A program made the translations under genes and the position numbers. Below are positions 7,624 through 16,940 of a stretch of 53,751 bases of DNA, piece after piece (the first letter of the stretch is position 1; every line of letters starts with the position of its first letter). The stretch is from CAIMDX01 sp041652155. Lineage in GTDB: Bacteria; Patescibacteriota; Minisyncoccia; Minisyncoccales; JAQTVQ01. Under the pieces are notes generated by a model. The model was not told the origin of the DNA and made no database searches. It saw only the letters and a program-made list of their open reading frames with translations. The stretch covers positions 1 to 53,751 of the forward strand of contig JBAZHV010000006.1 in NCBI GenBank assembly GCA_041652155.1. The letters run 5' to 3'.

Positions 7624-9456
7624 CTACATCTCCTCGAAAAGCTCGAGGAAGGTTGCCGCGCTCCAGGTTTGGCTCAAACAGCCGCCCAATTCGAACTGAT
7701 CGGCGGAGCTGATCTCGCTTATGTGGCCGATCACTCCTTTCCACAAAAGATCCGATGAAGAAGCTTTGAAAATTTTCCTTATTTGGAAGGCGAAATGTAT
7801 CGGGTCGACGCGCTGCATCGCTATTGCCGCGATATTGTTCAGATAAAACCAGCTGTCTCCGTTATGATAGCTGGCCGAATCTTCACCGGTATATTTGGAG
7901 ATGAACCTCGGGTCTCTCTTGTCGATGCTGGATACTCCTCCCCAATCGCACCAAAGAACGGGCAGGATGTTATCGAAGCAAATTCTCCATTCTTCTTTCG
8001 ACAAAAGATCGGGGTAGGCGTAAGCGGCCAGAAATATATTCGGCCTTACGGTCATGTCCGCCGCCCAATTCCCCATATCAAAACCGTCGGCAAGAGTCTT
8101 CCCGTCCCAAAAGCAACGCCTCACCTGCTCTCTTAATTTTATCTCCAGCCCCTTGAAATATTCTTTTTGGGCCATCAATTTGGAATGGTCGGCGGCTCCT
8201 TTAAGGACAGCCAAGCGCAAAGCCTGAACTTCCAAGCGCGCTCCGCTTCTCTGCAGGCTGTCCATCCAGGTCCTTTGAGGCCCGCTGGACAACAGACGCC
8301 GTTCATCTTCCCGGCGGAATAATGAATAAGCCGCTTCTTCAAAGATGGCCGCCAGTTCTTTTCTGTTCCTGTGAAAATATTTTTTAGACTGGATGCTGCG
8401 ATCCAGCTGTAATAACAGCCACCAGGCCGCGTCATCCGACAGGTCCGATTTCCAATTCTTTGACCGGAGATCTTTTAGGCGGGCCATCATTATTTCTTCA
8501 GCGGCCTGCTCTTCGTAACGGGCCAAAGATCTCAAAGAGATAGCCTCGTCCCTCATCCAAAATTGGAAGAACCAAGGCAATCCGGCAAATATTCCTTTTA
8601 AAGAATTTCTGGTTTTGTCCAAAACCAGCAAGGATCCGAGAGAATATAAAGCTAAAAATTCCAAAACCCTCGATTCCAGACAAAAAACTTTCTCCCCTCT
8701 TCTTTCTTCCGCGGCCAAAACCTTGCCGAGGACCTCTTTCATCTCTTTGCGTTTTTCGATCTTCAATTGCTCCGAATTATCGAACGCGAAATTGGCATCT
8801 TTTATCGCCGCGTCTTTTTTGTCCGAAACGGCGATCGAGAACTTCCGGGCCTTGTTAAGGCGCAAAGCTTTAAAAACATACAAGCTATGCGGCGAAGAAT
8901 TGCGGCGGCGGTCGGAAGGATAATCTTTTTCAAGCCAATCGTTCAAGGGATCAATTTCGCGGCTGTCCGATCTGACAGCCAAAAAGATCTCCGGAACGGC
9001 CATTCCAGGGTGGCTATAGCTCACCACCGTCAGCCCTTCTTCCTTGAAGATATTGTAATGCCTTTCCTTGTCGCCATAATCCTTAAACTCTCTTACATCC
9101 AAAACGATCTCCAAATCGGCGGGACGATCGATCTCGTAGACCAATGCGTCCATCTTCGAAGGCAGGAAAAAACTTTCCCTGTAGCTCCCTTTGACCCTTT
9201 CCACCGACCAAAAATTATTTTTTATTTCGGATACGGGATCGTTCCTCCCTGCAATTTTGATCTCCTCCAGGGCTTTATAAATAGTGGAACCGACGAGTTC
9301 GGGAAAATTAAAGAACCACCCCTGGTATCTGCTGGCCGGTTCTTGTCCGAACCAAAGATAACCTCCGATCCTGTTGGTCAGAAGAAAACTCGATTCCTCT
9401 CCTTTGACTTCCTTCTCTATGCAAAATCCGTTTTCTTGGGAATGGATTATTTTCAT
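7624..9456 (-). CDS. Glycogen debranching enzyme (amylo-alpha-1,6-glucosidase type)
   Basis: Removes alpha-1,6 branch residues from glycogen. The 610-residue protein has an N-terminal beta-rich domain typical of archaeal/bacterial debranching enzymes (SFLLTNRIGGYLWFG, then YQGWFF) and a C-terminal alpha/alpha-barrel glucosidase domain. Motifs include AGLPWFFQFWMRDEAISLR (in part), VRPNIFLAAY and SYHNGDSWFYLNNIAAI, which is characteristic of the GH133-like family. It is the last gene of the five-gene glucan cluster and follows the glycogen synthase by 30 bases, so it likely works on the same polymer. Confidence 0.87.
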   Translation of the reverse strand: MKIIHSQENGFCIEKEVKGEESSFLLTNRIGGYLWFGQEPASRYQGWFFNFPELVGSTIYKALEEIKIAGRNDPVSEIKNNFWSVERVKGSYRESFFLPSKMDALVYEIDRPADLEIVLDVREFKDYGDKERHYNIFKEEGLTVVSYSHPGMAVPEIFLAVRSDSREIDPLNDWLEKDYPSDRRRNSSPHSLYVFKALRLNKARKFSIAVSDKKDAAIKDANFAFDNSEQLKIEKRKEMKEVLGKVLAAEERRGEKVFCLESRVLEFLALYSLGSLLVLDKTRNSLKGIFAGLPWFFQFWMRDEAISLRSLARYEEQAAEEIMMARLKDLRSKNWKSDLSDDAAWWLLLQLDRSIQSKKYFHRNRKELAAIFEEAAYSLFRREDERRLLSSGPQRTWMDSLQRSGARLEVQALRLAVLKGAADHSKLMAQKEYFKGLEIKLREQVRRCFWDGKTLADGFDMGNWAADMTVRPNIFLAAYAYPDLLSKEEWRICFDNILPVLWCDWGGVSSIDKRDPRFISKYTGEDSASYHNGDSWFYLNNIAAIAMQRVDPIHFAFQIRKIFKASSSDLLWKGVIGHISEISSADQFELGGCLSQTWSAATFLELFEEM

Positions 9457-9486
9457 TTTTCCGAAATTCGATGTCTTCGCGTAATT

Positions 9487-11286
9487 TTATTCTCCCAGCG
9501 CTTGATCGTGCGCCTTAAGATAATTTTCGACCAGATTGCTCCAATCGCAATGGCTTACCAGATCTTTGGCCTCGATCTTGTCCTCCACCCTATCCTTTTG
9601 CGGCAAATGGGCAAAGTCATAAAAAATATCGGCCATTTGATCTACCACCTGTTTTTCCTCTTTTTTAAAATTATTGACGACAAAAATTCCCGGGTTGTCT
9701 TTGCCTTTTGTCAGCGGCTCCATGAACCTCCCCACCCCGCTAAGATCGCTCGTGACCGCCGGCACCGCCTCTACCGCCGCCTCCAGAGGAGTGTACCCCC
9801 AAGGTTCATAGTAGGATGGAAATATCCCCAAATGGCAGCCCTGAACCGCGCCTTGCGGGCTTAGATTCAAAAGCTTATCGCTCTCGGTCAGATAGATCGG
9901 ATAAAAAACGACTTTCACCCTGTCATCCTGCTTGTTGTCCAAACCAGCTGCGCGGAAGGCCTGGATTATCTGGTCATTCGGGTCCACCAATTCATGAGTG
10001 CTCAATGGCGGAACTCCGGTGCGCCTTATTTTTTTGAGCTTGTTTTCCAAAATGGAATAGCTGTTGTCTTCGAACACGTCCGTATCTTTCAAGTCCTGCG
10101 TGGAGAACAAAGAATACATAAAACTGTCGGCCAGGTCTTCGGAGTCTTCTTGCACGAACTGTTTTATCTCGAAATAGCTGCTGCGATTCTCTATGATCTC
10201 CTGCTTTATTTCTTTAACGTAAGCGGGCACCCAAAAAAACGTGACTATCGTTTTTTCGCTTCTCTCTTTTTTCAGCCGGTCGTTAATGATGCCGAGAGAC
10301 TTTATCATCGAGTCTATCCCTTTGGCGTGGAATTCGTAACGCGACATTATGAAATAGAAAAGCGTATTTTTCAGGTCGAAGGTGTAATGCGGGAAAAAAT
10401 AATAAAATAAAAATTCCCTCAAGCGCGAACGCTGGGTTCTGTGCTTGATGACCAGATCCTCGAAGGTCAAGTATTTTCCAACATCGAGACCGTTGGGCAG
10501 GACGATATCCGGTTTGCGTCCCAAAAAGTATTGGCACTCCAGTCCTGTGATCTCGCTTACCGTGGTAAAAACGCTGCTTTGTTCCGCCGCGGCTTTCTCC
10601 AGCAAATGCTTTGATTGGATGCCGAAATGATAAGCTTCTTTTTGCGGATCGATCGATTGGATATCGGAATAAAAATCGACGCTGTTATAGGCGAGGCTGC
10701 GGCCAAGCGTGGTGGCGTGGGTCGTAAAAACCGTGGCTATGTTCGGGTTGAATTTTTTGGAAAAAAGCAAAGCCGCGCCGGCCAGCCACTCATGAAAATG
10801 GCCGACTATTTTTTTATCCGGACTTGCAGCGCAGAGGCCTTTTAAAAATTTCGCGGCGGCATATCCCCAGACAACGGGTTCGTTAAAATCAAAACCGGAG
10901 TTAAGAGAGTCCACCTTGTAAGAATCCCAAAGCTGCCATTTATAATCATTCAAATTGGAATATGTATTTTTAAAATCTATAAGAATAACCCTTGGATTGC
11001 CGCTGATCAGCCAGTTGCCGAAATGGCAGTATATCCCTTCTTTGTCCAAATTCTCAAAAATAGGGCGCAATTCCGGGGTCGGGCTCTTTTCCTCGAACTG
11101 GTGTTTGAACTTTTCGGGGATATAAGGACCCACGAGATAATAGCCTTCGTTGCCGTAGGCTTTTATCATCTGATCCGCTTTCGAGGCCAAAACGGTGTTG
11201 ATGCCTCCCACCTTGTTGCAGACCTCCCAAGAAAATTCGATGGCGATATCCACCGAGGTTTTAAATTCTTTTTTCTTCTGCGCCAT
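9487..11286 (-). CDS. Glycogen synthase, GT3 (eukaryote-type)
   Basis: Extends alpha-1,4-glucan chains from a nucleotide-sugar donor. The 599-residue protein resembles animal/fungal GYS rather than bacterial GlgA. Near the N-terminus EFSWEVCNKVGGINTVLASK matches the donor-binding glycine loop of GT3, and near the C-terminus GIFPSYYEPWGYTPLEA matches the E-x7-E catalytic motif of eukaryotic glycogen synthase. It lacks the regulatory Ser-rich C-terminal tail of the animal enzyme. GT3 enzymes occur in some bacteria; here it lies in a glucan operon with a GT4 enzyme, a GH57 enzyme and a debranching enzyme, supporting a storage-glucan role. UDP-glucose is the expected donor (family knowledge). Confidence 0.92.
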   Translation of the reverse strand: MAQKKKEFKTSVDIAIEFSWEVCNKVGGINTVLASKADQMIKAYGNEGYYLVGPYIPEKFKHQFEEKSPTPELRPIFENLDKEGIYCHFGNWLISGNPRVILIDFKNTYSNLNDYKWQLWDSYKVDSLNSGFDFNEPVVWGYAAAKFLKGLCAASPDKKIVGHFHEWLAGAALLFSKKFNPNIATVFTTHATTLGRSLAYNSVDFYSDIQSIDPQKEAYHFGIQSKHLLEKAAAEQSSVFTTVSEITGLECQYFLGRKPDIVLPNGLDVGKYLTFEDLVIKHRTQRSRLREFLFYYFFPHYTFDLKNTLFYFIMSRYEFHAKGIDSMIKSLGIINDRLKKERSEKTIVTFFWVPAYVKEIKQEIIENRSSYFEIKQFVQEDSEDLADSFMYSLFSTQDLKDTDVFEDNSYSILENKLKKIRRTGVPPLSTHELVDPNDQIIQAFRAAGLDNKQDDRVKVVFYPIYLTESDKLLNLSPQGAVQGCHLGIFPSYYEPWGYTPLEAAVEAVPAVTSDLSGVGRFMEPLTKGKDNPGIFVVNNFKKEEKQVVDQMADIFYDFAHLPQKDRVEDKIEAKDLVSHCDWSNLVENYLKAHDQALGE

Positions 11287-11385
11287 AAAAATGATCAGGC
11301 AATTAGGAGTTTGCCGCGAGAACGATAAAACCGCCGCAAACGAAGTTGTATTTGCCCTGTTAAAATTACCGGCTGCGAGCCGTTT

Positions 11386-11700
11386 TTAAAAATATAGAAA
11401 GGATGAAAGCTTCGGGTCTTTTGTTTTGCCTTTGGCTTTTTTGGCCGCGGTCTTGGGGTCCTTGGAAGCTCTGATCGCCAAGCCGATCTTTTTTTCTCCG
11501 AACACGTCTTCCACCCAATTGGCAAAATCATTTTTCTGCACGGTAACGTGATATTCCCAAACGGATTGGGACATCTCTTCCAAGGCTTCCGCCAATTCTT
11601 CGACGCTCTTCAATATGCGGCCGTCTTGAAGCCAGAACCTTTTTCCTTCCTCGGCCTCGATCGCCGGGTTAATGGTTTTTTTGATCTTAATTTTGACCAT
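11386..11700 (-). CDS. DUF5752-like small protein in glycogen cluster
   Basis: A 104-residue cytoplasmic protein with the pattern KRFWLQDGRILKSVEELAEA, then MSQSVWEYHV and KNDFANWVEDVFGEKKIG. This matches my recollection of the DUF5752 domain, which often travels with glycogen synthase genes. The C-terminus is Lys/Ala-rich. Gene order (18 bases after GH57 and 100 bases ahead of GT3) suggests an accessory or regulatory partner in glucan synthesis, but the function is unknown. Confidence 0.65.
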   Translation of the reverse strand: MVKIKIKKTINPAIEAEEGKRFWLQDGRILKSVEELAEALEEMSQSVWEYHVTVQKNDFANWVEDVFGEKKIGLAIRASKDPKTAAKKAKGKTKDPKLSSFLYF

Positions 11701-11717
11701 AATATTTTTAAAAAAAA

Positions 11718-12950
11718 TTAATTGGTATCGACCTTTATCCCCTGGTGATTGTAACCAAGGCTTTTATGGTTATCGATCTTTATTTTCAGATCATTATAAA
11801 TATTCATAAAAGATATGAACGATTCATAAGGGCTTTCATAAGGATTGAAATATTTGTGCACGTCGCCGTCGGAAAACCATTTGGTGCACATATAATAAAA
11901 ATGATCGCTGGTCTGCATCTTCCGCCAACGATCGGTCAGTTGCGGATCGCCTATCGCCATAACCTTCTTTTCCAGCGAATATATTTTTTCCGTCGCCGAC
12001 TGTTGCATCTTATTGCCAAGCCATGCGCTCAGATCGCGCTCCATATCGGCCCAGGAAACCAGTCTGTGGAAATCAAGTTCTCCTGCCGGTTCGCACGCCG
12101 CGATCAATTCCGACGGAGTGGTAAAACTGTTCTGCGGATGTTCCAGCGCCTGCCAGCAAAACGCTTCAAAAAATTTAAAAATGCCTGTTTCCGCCCACTG
12201 GTGCTCGCCGAAAGTTTCGTAGTCCATGAACAAATTGAGAGTTTGGCTGTTCGAATTGATGTTCAGCAGATTGACCCAGCTGGCGTACTTTTCGGCGGTC
12301 AGCGGCCATTCTTTCCATCCGCGGTTGGAGAAACGAAAACCTATATCATCGCTCAAACGGTAATTACGGACCAATAAACGCAACGGCAGATCTTTGGCGG
12401 TGTAAACAAAATTCGGAGATCTCCACCCGAGTATTTCGTCCCAGCCTTCGGCCAGCATTCCCTTAAACCCGAGCTCATGAACCAGCTTGGCTATCTCATT
12501 ATTATATACCAGTTCGGTATTCCTAAAAAACTTCGGCTCATAGTTGAACAGCCTTTTGAACATCTCGTTCTGCTTGGCAACCTGGGCATGAAATTCATCC
12601 TTGGAACAAACCGACGCCAACGAATGATAATAGGTCTCTGATATCAATTCGCAGCAACCGGTATCGACGATATCTTTGAAACTTTTCAATACTTCCGGAA
12701 ATTCCGCTTCCAATTGTTCAAGCAATATCCCGGTAATGCTCATACTCACTTTGAACCGGCCGTTGGAACGCTTGATCAGGTCCAGCAACATGCGATTGGT
12801 CGGCAAATAACTTTTGCGGGCAACTTTTTCCAATATCTGGCGGTTCTTATCGTCATCAAAATAATTACCGTGCGCTCCGATATCGAAAACCGAAAACTTT
12901 TTCAAGCGCCGCGGCTGATGGCAATGCAGATAAAGACAGATCTTTGGCAT
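11718..12950 (-). CDS. GH57-family glycoside hydrolase (alpha-amylase / glucanotransferase type)
   Basis: A 410-residue cytoplasmic enzyme. It starts with CLYLHCHQPRR (the HxHQP motif of GH57), carries the nucleophile motif FRNTELVYNN with Glu146, and the acid motif FMDYETFGEHQW with Asp243. GH57 members include alpha-amylases, 4-alpha-glucanotransferases and branching enzymes; this length and the cluster context do not settle which, though amylase or glucanotransferase is more likely than branching enzyme. It sits 9 bases after the GT4 gene. Confidence 0.88.
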   Translation of the reverse strand: MPKICLYLHCHQPRRLKKFSVFDIGAHGNYFDDDKNRQILEKVARKSYLPTNRMLLDLIKRSNGRFKVSMSITGILLEQLEAEFPEVLKSFKDIVDTGCCELISETYYHSLASVCSKDEFHAQVAKQNEMFKRLFNYEPKFFRNTELVYNNEIAKLVHELGFKGMLAEGWDEILGWRSPNFVYTAKDLPLRLLVRNYRLSDDIGFRFSNRGWKEWPLTAEKYASWVNLLNINSNSQTLNLFMDYETFGEHQWAETGIFKFFEAFCWQALEHPQNSFTTPSELIAACEPAGELDFHRLVSWADMERDLSAWLGNKMQQSATEKIYSLEKKVMAIGDPQLTDRWRKMQTSDHFYYMCTKWFSDGDVHKYFNPYESPYESFISFMNIYNDLKIKIDNHKSLGYNHQGIKVDTN

Positions 12951-12959
12951 AAAATTTTA

Positions 12960-14258
12960 TTAGGCTTTCAATACTTCTCCATAGATAGAAAGGCATCTCT
13001 TTGCGGAATCTATCCAGCTGAATTTATTAACCTCGTTGGATCCGTTCATTTGAAGGGTCTCTTTCAACTCCGGATAGCCGATAACGGCCAATATTTTATC
13101 CGCTATCTGATCAACGTTCCAAAAATCAACTTTAAGGCAATGGCTTAACATCTCCGAAACTCCGGACTGGCGGGAGACAAGGATCGGAGTGCCGCTGGCC
13201 AAAGATTCCAAAGAAGTGAGCCCGAAAGGTTCCGAGACCGAAGGCATCACGTAAAGATCGGCGGCCTTATACAATCGCACAAGATCATCTCCCCGCAAAA
13301 ACCCCGCAAAAATAACTTTGTCGGAGATACCCATTCTCGCGGATTCCTCTATCAACTGCCTCTCCATGTCTCCCGAGCCGGATAATACAAAATATACGTC
13401 CGGGTCTATATTCAATACTTTTTGAGCGGCGCGCAAAAAATAATCAGGCCCTTTCTGGAATGTCAGCCTTCCCACAAAAAGCACTATCTTCTTCCCCTGT
13501 TTTTTTAACGCCATTGGCTGAAAATCGTTCGACAAATAGATCGAAGCATCGACAGCGTTGGGAACAACGCTGATCTTGGAGGCCCGGACGCCGTAATTTT
13601 CAACGATCTTGCGCTTGGTGTAGTCGCTGACGGCGATTATCCTGTCCGCTTCCTCAAAACCTTGCTTCTCGATCAAATAAATGTCTTCATTGAGGCAATT
13701 TTTTCCTACCCGGTCGAACTCCGTCGCGTGAACGTGAAAGACCAACGGTTTGCCCGATACTCTTTTCGCCTCCAAGGCGGCAGGAAAGCTTAACCAATCA
13801 TGGCAATGTATGATATCAAAACTTTCAGACTCGGCGATGGCCCGAGCCTTCGCCGCGTAACGCAACACTTCTCCAACAAGCGTCGGGCTATAGATCAATC
13901 TTTTTTTCCCGTCCCCTTTTCCTTTTAAAAATGACAGGTAATTTGAATAATTTTCCTTGTAAGACTCCTCCGTCAGATAAGGAGACAAAAAAACCTCTAC
14001 TTTGTTCTGTTTTACATTCGAACCAAAAATTTTTTTCCAATCATCTTTATCTTTAACCTTCAACCCGCTATCGCCAAAAATAAAAGAGCAATAATCGGGA
14101 TAGCAATTCATCCTTTTGGGCAGGACAAAAGAGATCCGCGCTCCCTGCGAAGCCAGACCCTTGACCAAACCTTGGCAAGCAACTCCCAACCCTCCGCTAT
14201 TGAACGGCGGGAACTCCCATCCAAACATCAAAATTTTCGGCAAGCGAATTTTCCTCAT
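12960..14258 (-). CDS. GT4 glycosyltransferase (glycogen/starch synthase-like)
   Basis: The 432-residue protein is a GT-B fold enzyme. The N-terminal domain has the GlgA/GT4 loop FPPFNSGGLGVACQGL, and IIHCHDWLSFPAAL matches the acceptor region. The C-terminal domain shows FVGRLTFQKGPDYFL and MPSVSEPFGLTSLESLASGTP, carrying the E-x7-E donor motif. It could be a glucan synthase or a glucosyltransferase that primes the polymer. It is the first gene of the five-gene glucan cluster; a promoter lies about 130 bases upstream. Confidence 0.88.
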   Translation of the reverse strand: MRKIRLPKILMFGWEFPPFNSGGLGVACQGLVKGLASQGARISFVLPKRMNCYPDYCSFIFGDSGLKVKDKDDWKKIFGSNVKQNKVEVFLSPYLTEESYKENYSNYLSFLKGKGDGKKRLIYSPTLVGEVLRYAAKARAIAESESFDIIHCHDWLSFPAALEAKRVSGKPLVFHVHATEFDRVGKNCLNEDIYLIEKQGFEEADRIIAVSDYTKRKIVENYGVRASKISVVPNAVDASIYLSNDFQPMALKKQGKKIVLFVGRLTFQKGPDYFLRAAQKVLNIDPDVYFVLSGSGDMERQLIEESARMGISDKVIFAGFLRGDDLVRLYKAADLYVMPSVSEPFGLTSLESLASGTPILVSRQSGVSEMLSHCLKVDFWNVDQIADKILAVIGYPELKETLQMNGSNEVNKFSWIDSAKRCLSIYGEVLKA

Positions 14259-14389
14259 CTTATAAGATCCGAAATAATTTTCCGGCCGCCTTCCTATTTA
14301 ATACGCAACTTAATCCGGCTTTGGTCTTTCGCCATCCGTTCTGGCCCGCAAATCAGAAATTATAAACCGAGAAATCAATCCTTAAGATT

Positions 14390-14417
14390 ATTATAATCCA
14401 ATGTGCCTTTAATACAA
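14390..14417 (-). promoter_or_regulatory. Promoter of the glycogen cluster
   Basis: On the minus strand TTGTAT (14412-14417) and TATAAT (14390-14395) are 16 bases apart. The transcript would have a leader of about 125 bases before the GT4 start at 14258. Confidence 0.5.
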
Positions 14418-14470
14418 TTAAAAAAATAATACACAGGCAAAATTATGTTGCCTTAAACCGGATATTCGCT

Positions 14471-14806
14471 CTAAAAAGTCGGATAAACGTACAAAAAAGC
14501 GAATCCCATCATAAACGCAAATAAAAATATAAAGCTAAGCACGTATAAAAATTTTTCCTTCGATGATGCTTTTTTACTCCCCAGCAGAGGGATAAGGATG
14601 AATCCTCCGGAAGAGATACCGTACTTCTTCCTCATATCTATTTCATAATTTCCGAAAGTCATCACGGCGAAGAAGATAAGGAACCAATAGGTCAAAGCGT
14701 TCTTTTCCAGCAGAAAATTAAAAAATTCCCTTGCTGCAATATAATAGACCAGTATCGACAATGCGAAGAGAACCGTACTGGTGATAATAATTTTGACGAT
14801 AGACAT
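14471..14806 (-). CDS. Small membrane protein, unknown
   Basis: A 111-residue protein with three hydrophobic segments: IIITSTVLFALSILVYYIA, YWFLIFFAVMTF and FLYVLSFIFLFAFMMGFAFL. A loop with GISSGGFILIPLLGSKK separates the last two. I do not recognise the family. It follows the next membrane protein gene by 33 bases and is probably in the same transcript. Confidence 0.6.
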   Translation of the reverse strand: MSIVKIIITSTVLFALSILVYYIAAREFFNFLLEKNALTYWFLIFFAVMTFGNYEIDMRKKYGISSGGFILIPLLGSKKASSKEKFLYVLSFIFLFAFMMGFAFLYVYPTF

Positions 14807-14839
14807 ATATTTATTGCTTCGTTTCTAAAAACGTTATTT

Positions 14840-15592
14840 TTATGCCGGGCCCCTCTTCCCTCTGAACAAATATTTCACGATCAGCCCGTTGGCCATCAGA
14901 GAATAAGTGAGGCAGATCGAAAAAGTGATGGTCCAATGGTTTTGAAATACGAAATTGCTTAGAAAAAAGATAATACCGACCGCCGCAGAACCTATAATTA
15001 TTTCAGGAACTCTGGCATTCTTATCGGGAAGCAGTACTTCTTCCGCAACTTCGTCCCTTCTTTTTCCTCCAACGGCCATAAGAGCAAAAGAAGCTCCGAT
15101 CAGATTGAAAAACGGAAGGAAAAGAAGGAAAAATGAACCATCTTGCAAATTTTTCCAAGCTTCGTCGGCAACAAGAAAATTAACGGACACGATTGGAAAC
15201 AATACCAATCCTTTAAGGCCTCCGGGGAACATTTTCGACGAAAAAGAATAATAAATGATAAAAAAGACTGCCGCTCCTAATATCAGCCACGCCACCCCAT
15301 CGTTGAAAAAACCTTTTAGAACAAGACCAAATGACGGGCAGAAGAGAAAAAGTAAGGTGCATATCAATACCATAAGAGACAAAGACAGCTCGTCATATTT
15401 TGGGAGAAATCCTATTTTTTGCAAAAAAATCAATTTCTCCTTCCTGGCCTCATCTGAAAATAAAAACTTATTCTTGCCGGTTTTTTTAATGGACCCGAAA
15501 AATAGAAAAAGGGAGATAATGGCAACCATCTCCATCGCTGCGATAATGGGATCTTGTTTGATCCATCCTACTATTTGTCCAAAAAAATCCAT
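14840..15592 (-). CDS. Multi-pass membrane protein, unknown
   Basis: A 250-residue protein with about seven hydrophobic segments, for example MEMVAIISLFLFFGSI, LSLMVLICTLLFLFCPSFG, GAAVFFIIYYSF and IIIGSAAVGIIFFLSNFVF. A charged cytoplasmic loop (VGGKRRDEVAEEVLLPDK) sits in the middle. No family motif is recognised. It starts 12 bases after the methyltransferase-like gene ends, so it forms part of a 14471-16093 membrane-protein run. Confidence 0.6.
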   Translation of the reverse strand: MDFFGQIVGWIKQDPIIAAMEMVAIISLFLFFGSIKKTGKNKFLFSDEARKEKLIFLQKIGFLPKYDELSLSLMVLICTLLFLFCPSFGLVLKGFFNDGVAWLILGAAVFFIIYYSFSSKMFPGGLKGLVLFPIVSVNFLVADEAWKNLQDGSFFLLFLPFFNLIGASFALMAVGGKRRDEVAEEVLLPDKNARVPEIIIGSAAVGIIFFLSNFVFQNHWTITFSICLTYSLMANGLIVKYLFRGKRGPA

Positions 15593-15604
15593 AAATTAGT
15601 TGTG

Positions 15605-16093
15605 CTATTTCTTCCAAGGTTTTCTCCTCGGTCTCCAAGCCGAGACGTTCTTTTTATATTCTCTGTATTCTTCCCCGAATTTTTTCTCCAGGGTCGGCTC
15701 TTCGTAATAGTTGAAATACAGGCTGTTCAAAATGAAAAAGGTAACAGCCCAAACGAGTATGGGCAGAGATCCGAAGATCGCCGCCTCTCCCAATAAAATC
15801 AAGATCGCTCCGCTGATCATCGGATTTCTGGTGTAAGCGTATAGTCCCGAAGTTACAAGCTTCGCGCTCGCGTCCCAGGGAGCGATAGCCCCCTCTCCCG
15901 CCTGATGCAATGCCATCACGGAAGTCGCCAGTATGACCGATCCCGCGATGACCAACAGTATCCCGATAAAAATGAACGGATCGTAAAAACTAAAAATAAA
16001 ATTTCCTTCCTGAAAATTGTAGATCAAAACCAACGGTATGAGGATAAGAAAGGTCAGCGGAAAGAACAGAACGGCGAGTTGTTTAGTTTCCAT
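15605..16093 (-). CDS. Isoprenylcysteine methyltransferase-like membrane protein (ICMT/PEMT family)
   Basis: A 162-residue protein from the ATG at 16093 (METKQLAVLFF). It has about four membrane segments and the family's C-terminal pattern: LVTSGLYAYTRNPMISGAIL, YYEEPTLEKKFGEEYREYKK and WRPR. The RNPM and EEP..E..FG..Y motifs bind S-adenosylmethionine in ICMT/PEMT methyltransferases. The substrate in bacteria is usually unknown (membrane lipids or prenyl compounds). The upstream in-frame ATG at 16132 would add 13 residues with no membrane-protein character and is less likely. Confidence 0.8.
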   Translation of the reverse strand: METKQLAVLFFPLTFLILIPLVLIYNFQEGNFIFSFYDPFIFIGILLVIAGSVILATSVMALHQAGEGAIAPWDASAKLVTSGLYAYTRNPMISGAILILLGEAAIFGSLPILVWAVTFFILNSLYFNYYEEPTLEKKFGEEYREYKKNVSAWRPRRKPWKK

Positions 16094-16277
16094 AAAATTA
16101 AAAAATAACTGCTTACAAGACCATTCTACCATTTATAAAGCATCCGATGATAGAGAGAGAACGCAGGCAGTCAATTTACCATAGAATTGCCTCTGGCGGA
16201 GCAACCTCGTCAAATTTTCAAACCTCCAATTTTTAATTTTCCAAACGTTTGAGATATTGATACATTGTAATTTCATT

Positions 16278-16297
16278 CCTGCCTGCCGGCAGGCAGG
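16278..16297. repeat. 20-bp perfect palindrome
   Basis: CCTGCCTGCCGGCAGGCAGG is fully self-complementary, with AT-rich flanks of AATTTTC/GAAAATT character. Such palindromes are frequent intergenic repeats in Parcubacteria-type genomes (recollection). It lies in the 306-base spacer 16094-16399, which otherwise holds nothing recognisable. Confidence 0.7.
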
Positions 16298-16399
16298 GAA
16301 AATTGAAGCTTGAAAATTAAAAATTATTGCGCCGGGTAAAAGATTGTTTTAGATATTAAACTCTTATTTTGCGCTTTGCGTTTTTAATTTTACACTTTG

Positions 16400-16894
16400 C
16401 TACTCTATCTCTGCGAACACTACCACGTAGTTCTTTCCGTAAAGCTTGGCGCATTTCGGACAAGTGGTGTAATAAAAATATATTTTCTTGGGATCTTTGC
16501 CGGTTTTCGATCTGGCGTAATCTATCATTTGAGGATACCAGTTTTTGGCTTCCTGATACGGCCCCTCGAAAACCTTGGTCAAAAATTTGCCGGATATTTT
16601 TACATTCTCCATCCCCGGCACTTCTTTGGCCACAGCCATAAACTGCTCGCTCTTCCAAGAGCTCCCCTCGTAGGAAAGCAAAAGCCAGTCCTTCGGCTCC
16701 GTCTTGGCCCCGGCGGCTTCGACCTTGCTCCACATCCTCGTTATGACCTGCCCCATATTAAGGGGTATGTGCATAAAGGACGTTACCGAATCCTTAACAA
16801 ATAATTTGTCCTGCCAAAAGATCTCCTTCTCGTCCCACAAGGCGGGATCGAATTTCGGGCAGCATATTTGCTCCTGTGATTGTTCGTTGTCCAT
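16400..16894 (-). CDS. Conserved cytoplasmic protein with CPKC motif, unknown
   Basis: A 164-residue protein. It opens with an acidic ICCPKFDPALWDEKEIFW pattern, has MHIPLNMGQVITRM in the middle, and ends with YFYYTTCPKCAKLYGKNYVV. I recall this family being annotated loosely as hydrolase, with a GyrI-like small-molecule-binding flavour, but no catalytic residues are evident. The CPKC pair and the N-terminal CC could bind zinc. The function is unknown. Confidence 0.6.
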   Translation of the reverse strand: MDNEQSQEQICCPKFDPALWDEKEIFWQDKLFVKDSVTSFMHIPLNMGQVITRMWSKVEAAGAKTEPKDWLLLSYEGSSWKSEQFMAVAKEVPGMENVKISGKFLTKVFEGPYQEAKNWYPQMIDYARSKTGKDPKKIYFYYTTCPKCAKLYGKNYVVVFAEIE

Positions 16895-16940
16895 ATTTTT
16901 ATATTTTTGCCTTTAATTATTATCAAAATTATTTTATAAA

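Noticed and set aside
8767..9864. Plus-strand open frame of 365 codons across the debranching enzyme and glycogen synthase
   Set aside because: It overlaps two certain minus-strand genes entirely and shows no recognisable motif; shadow of coding frame.
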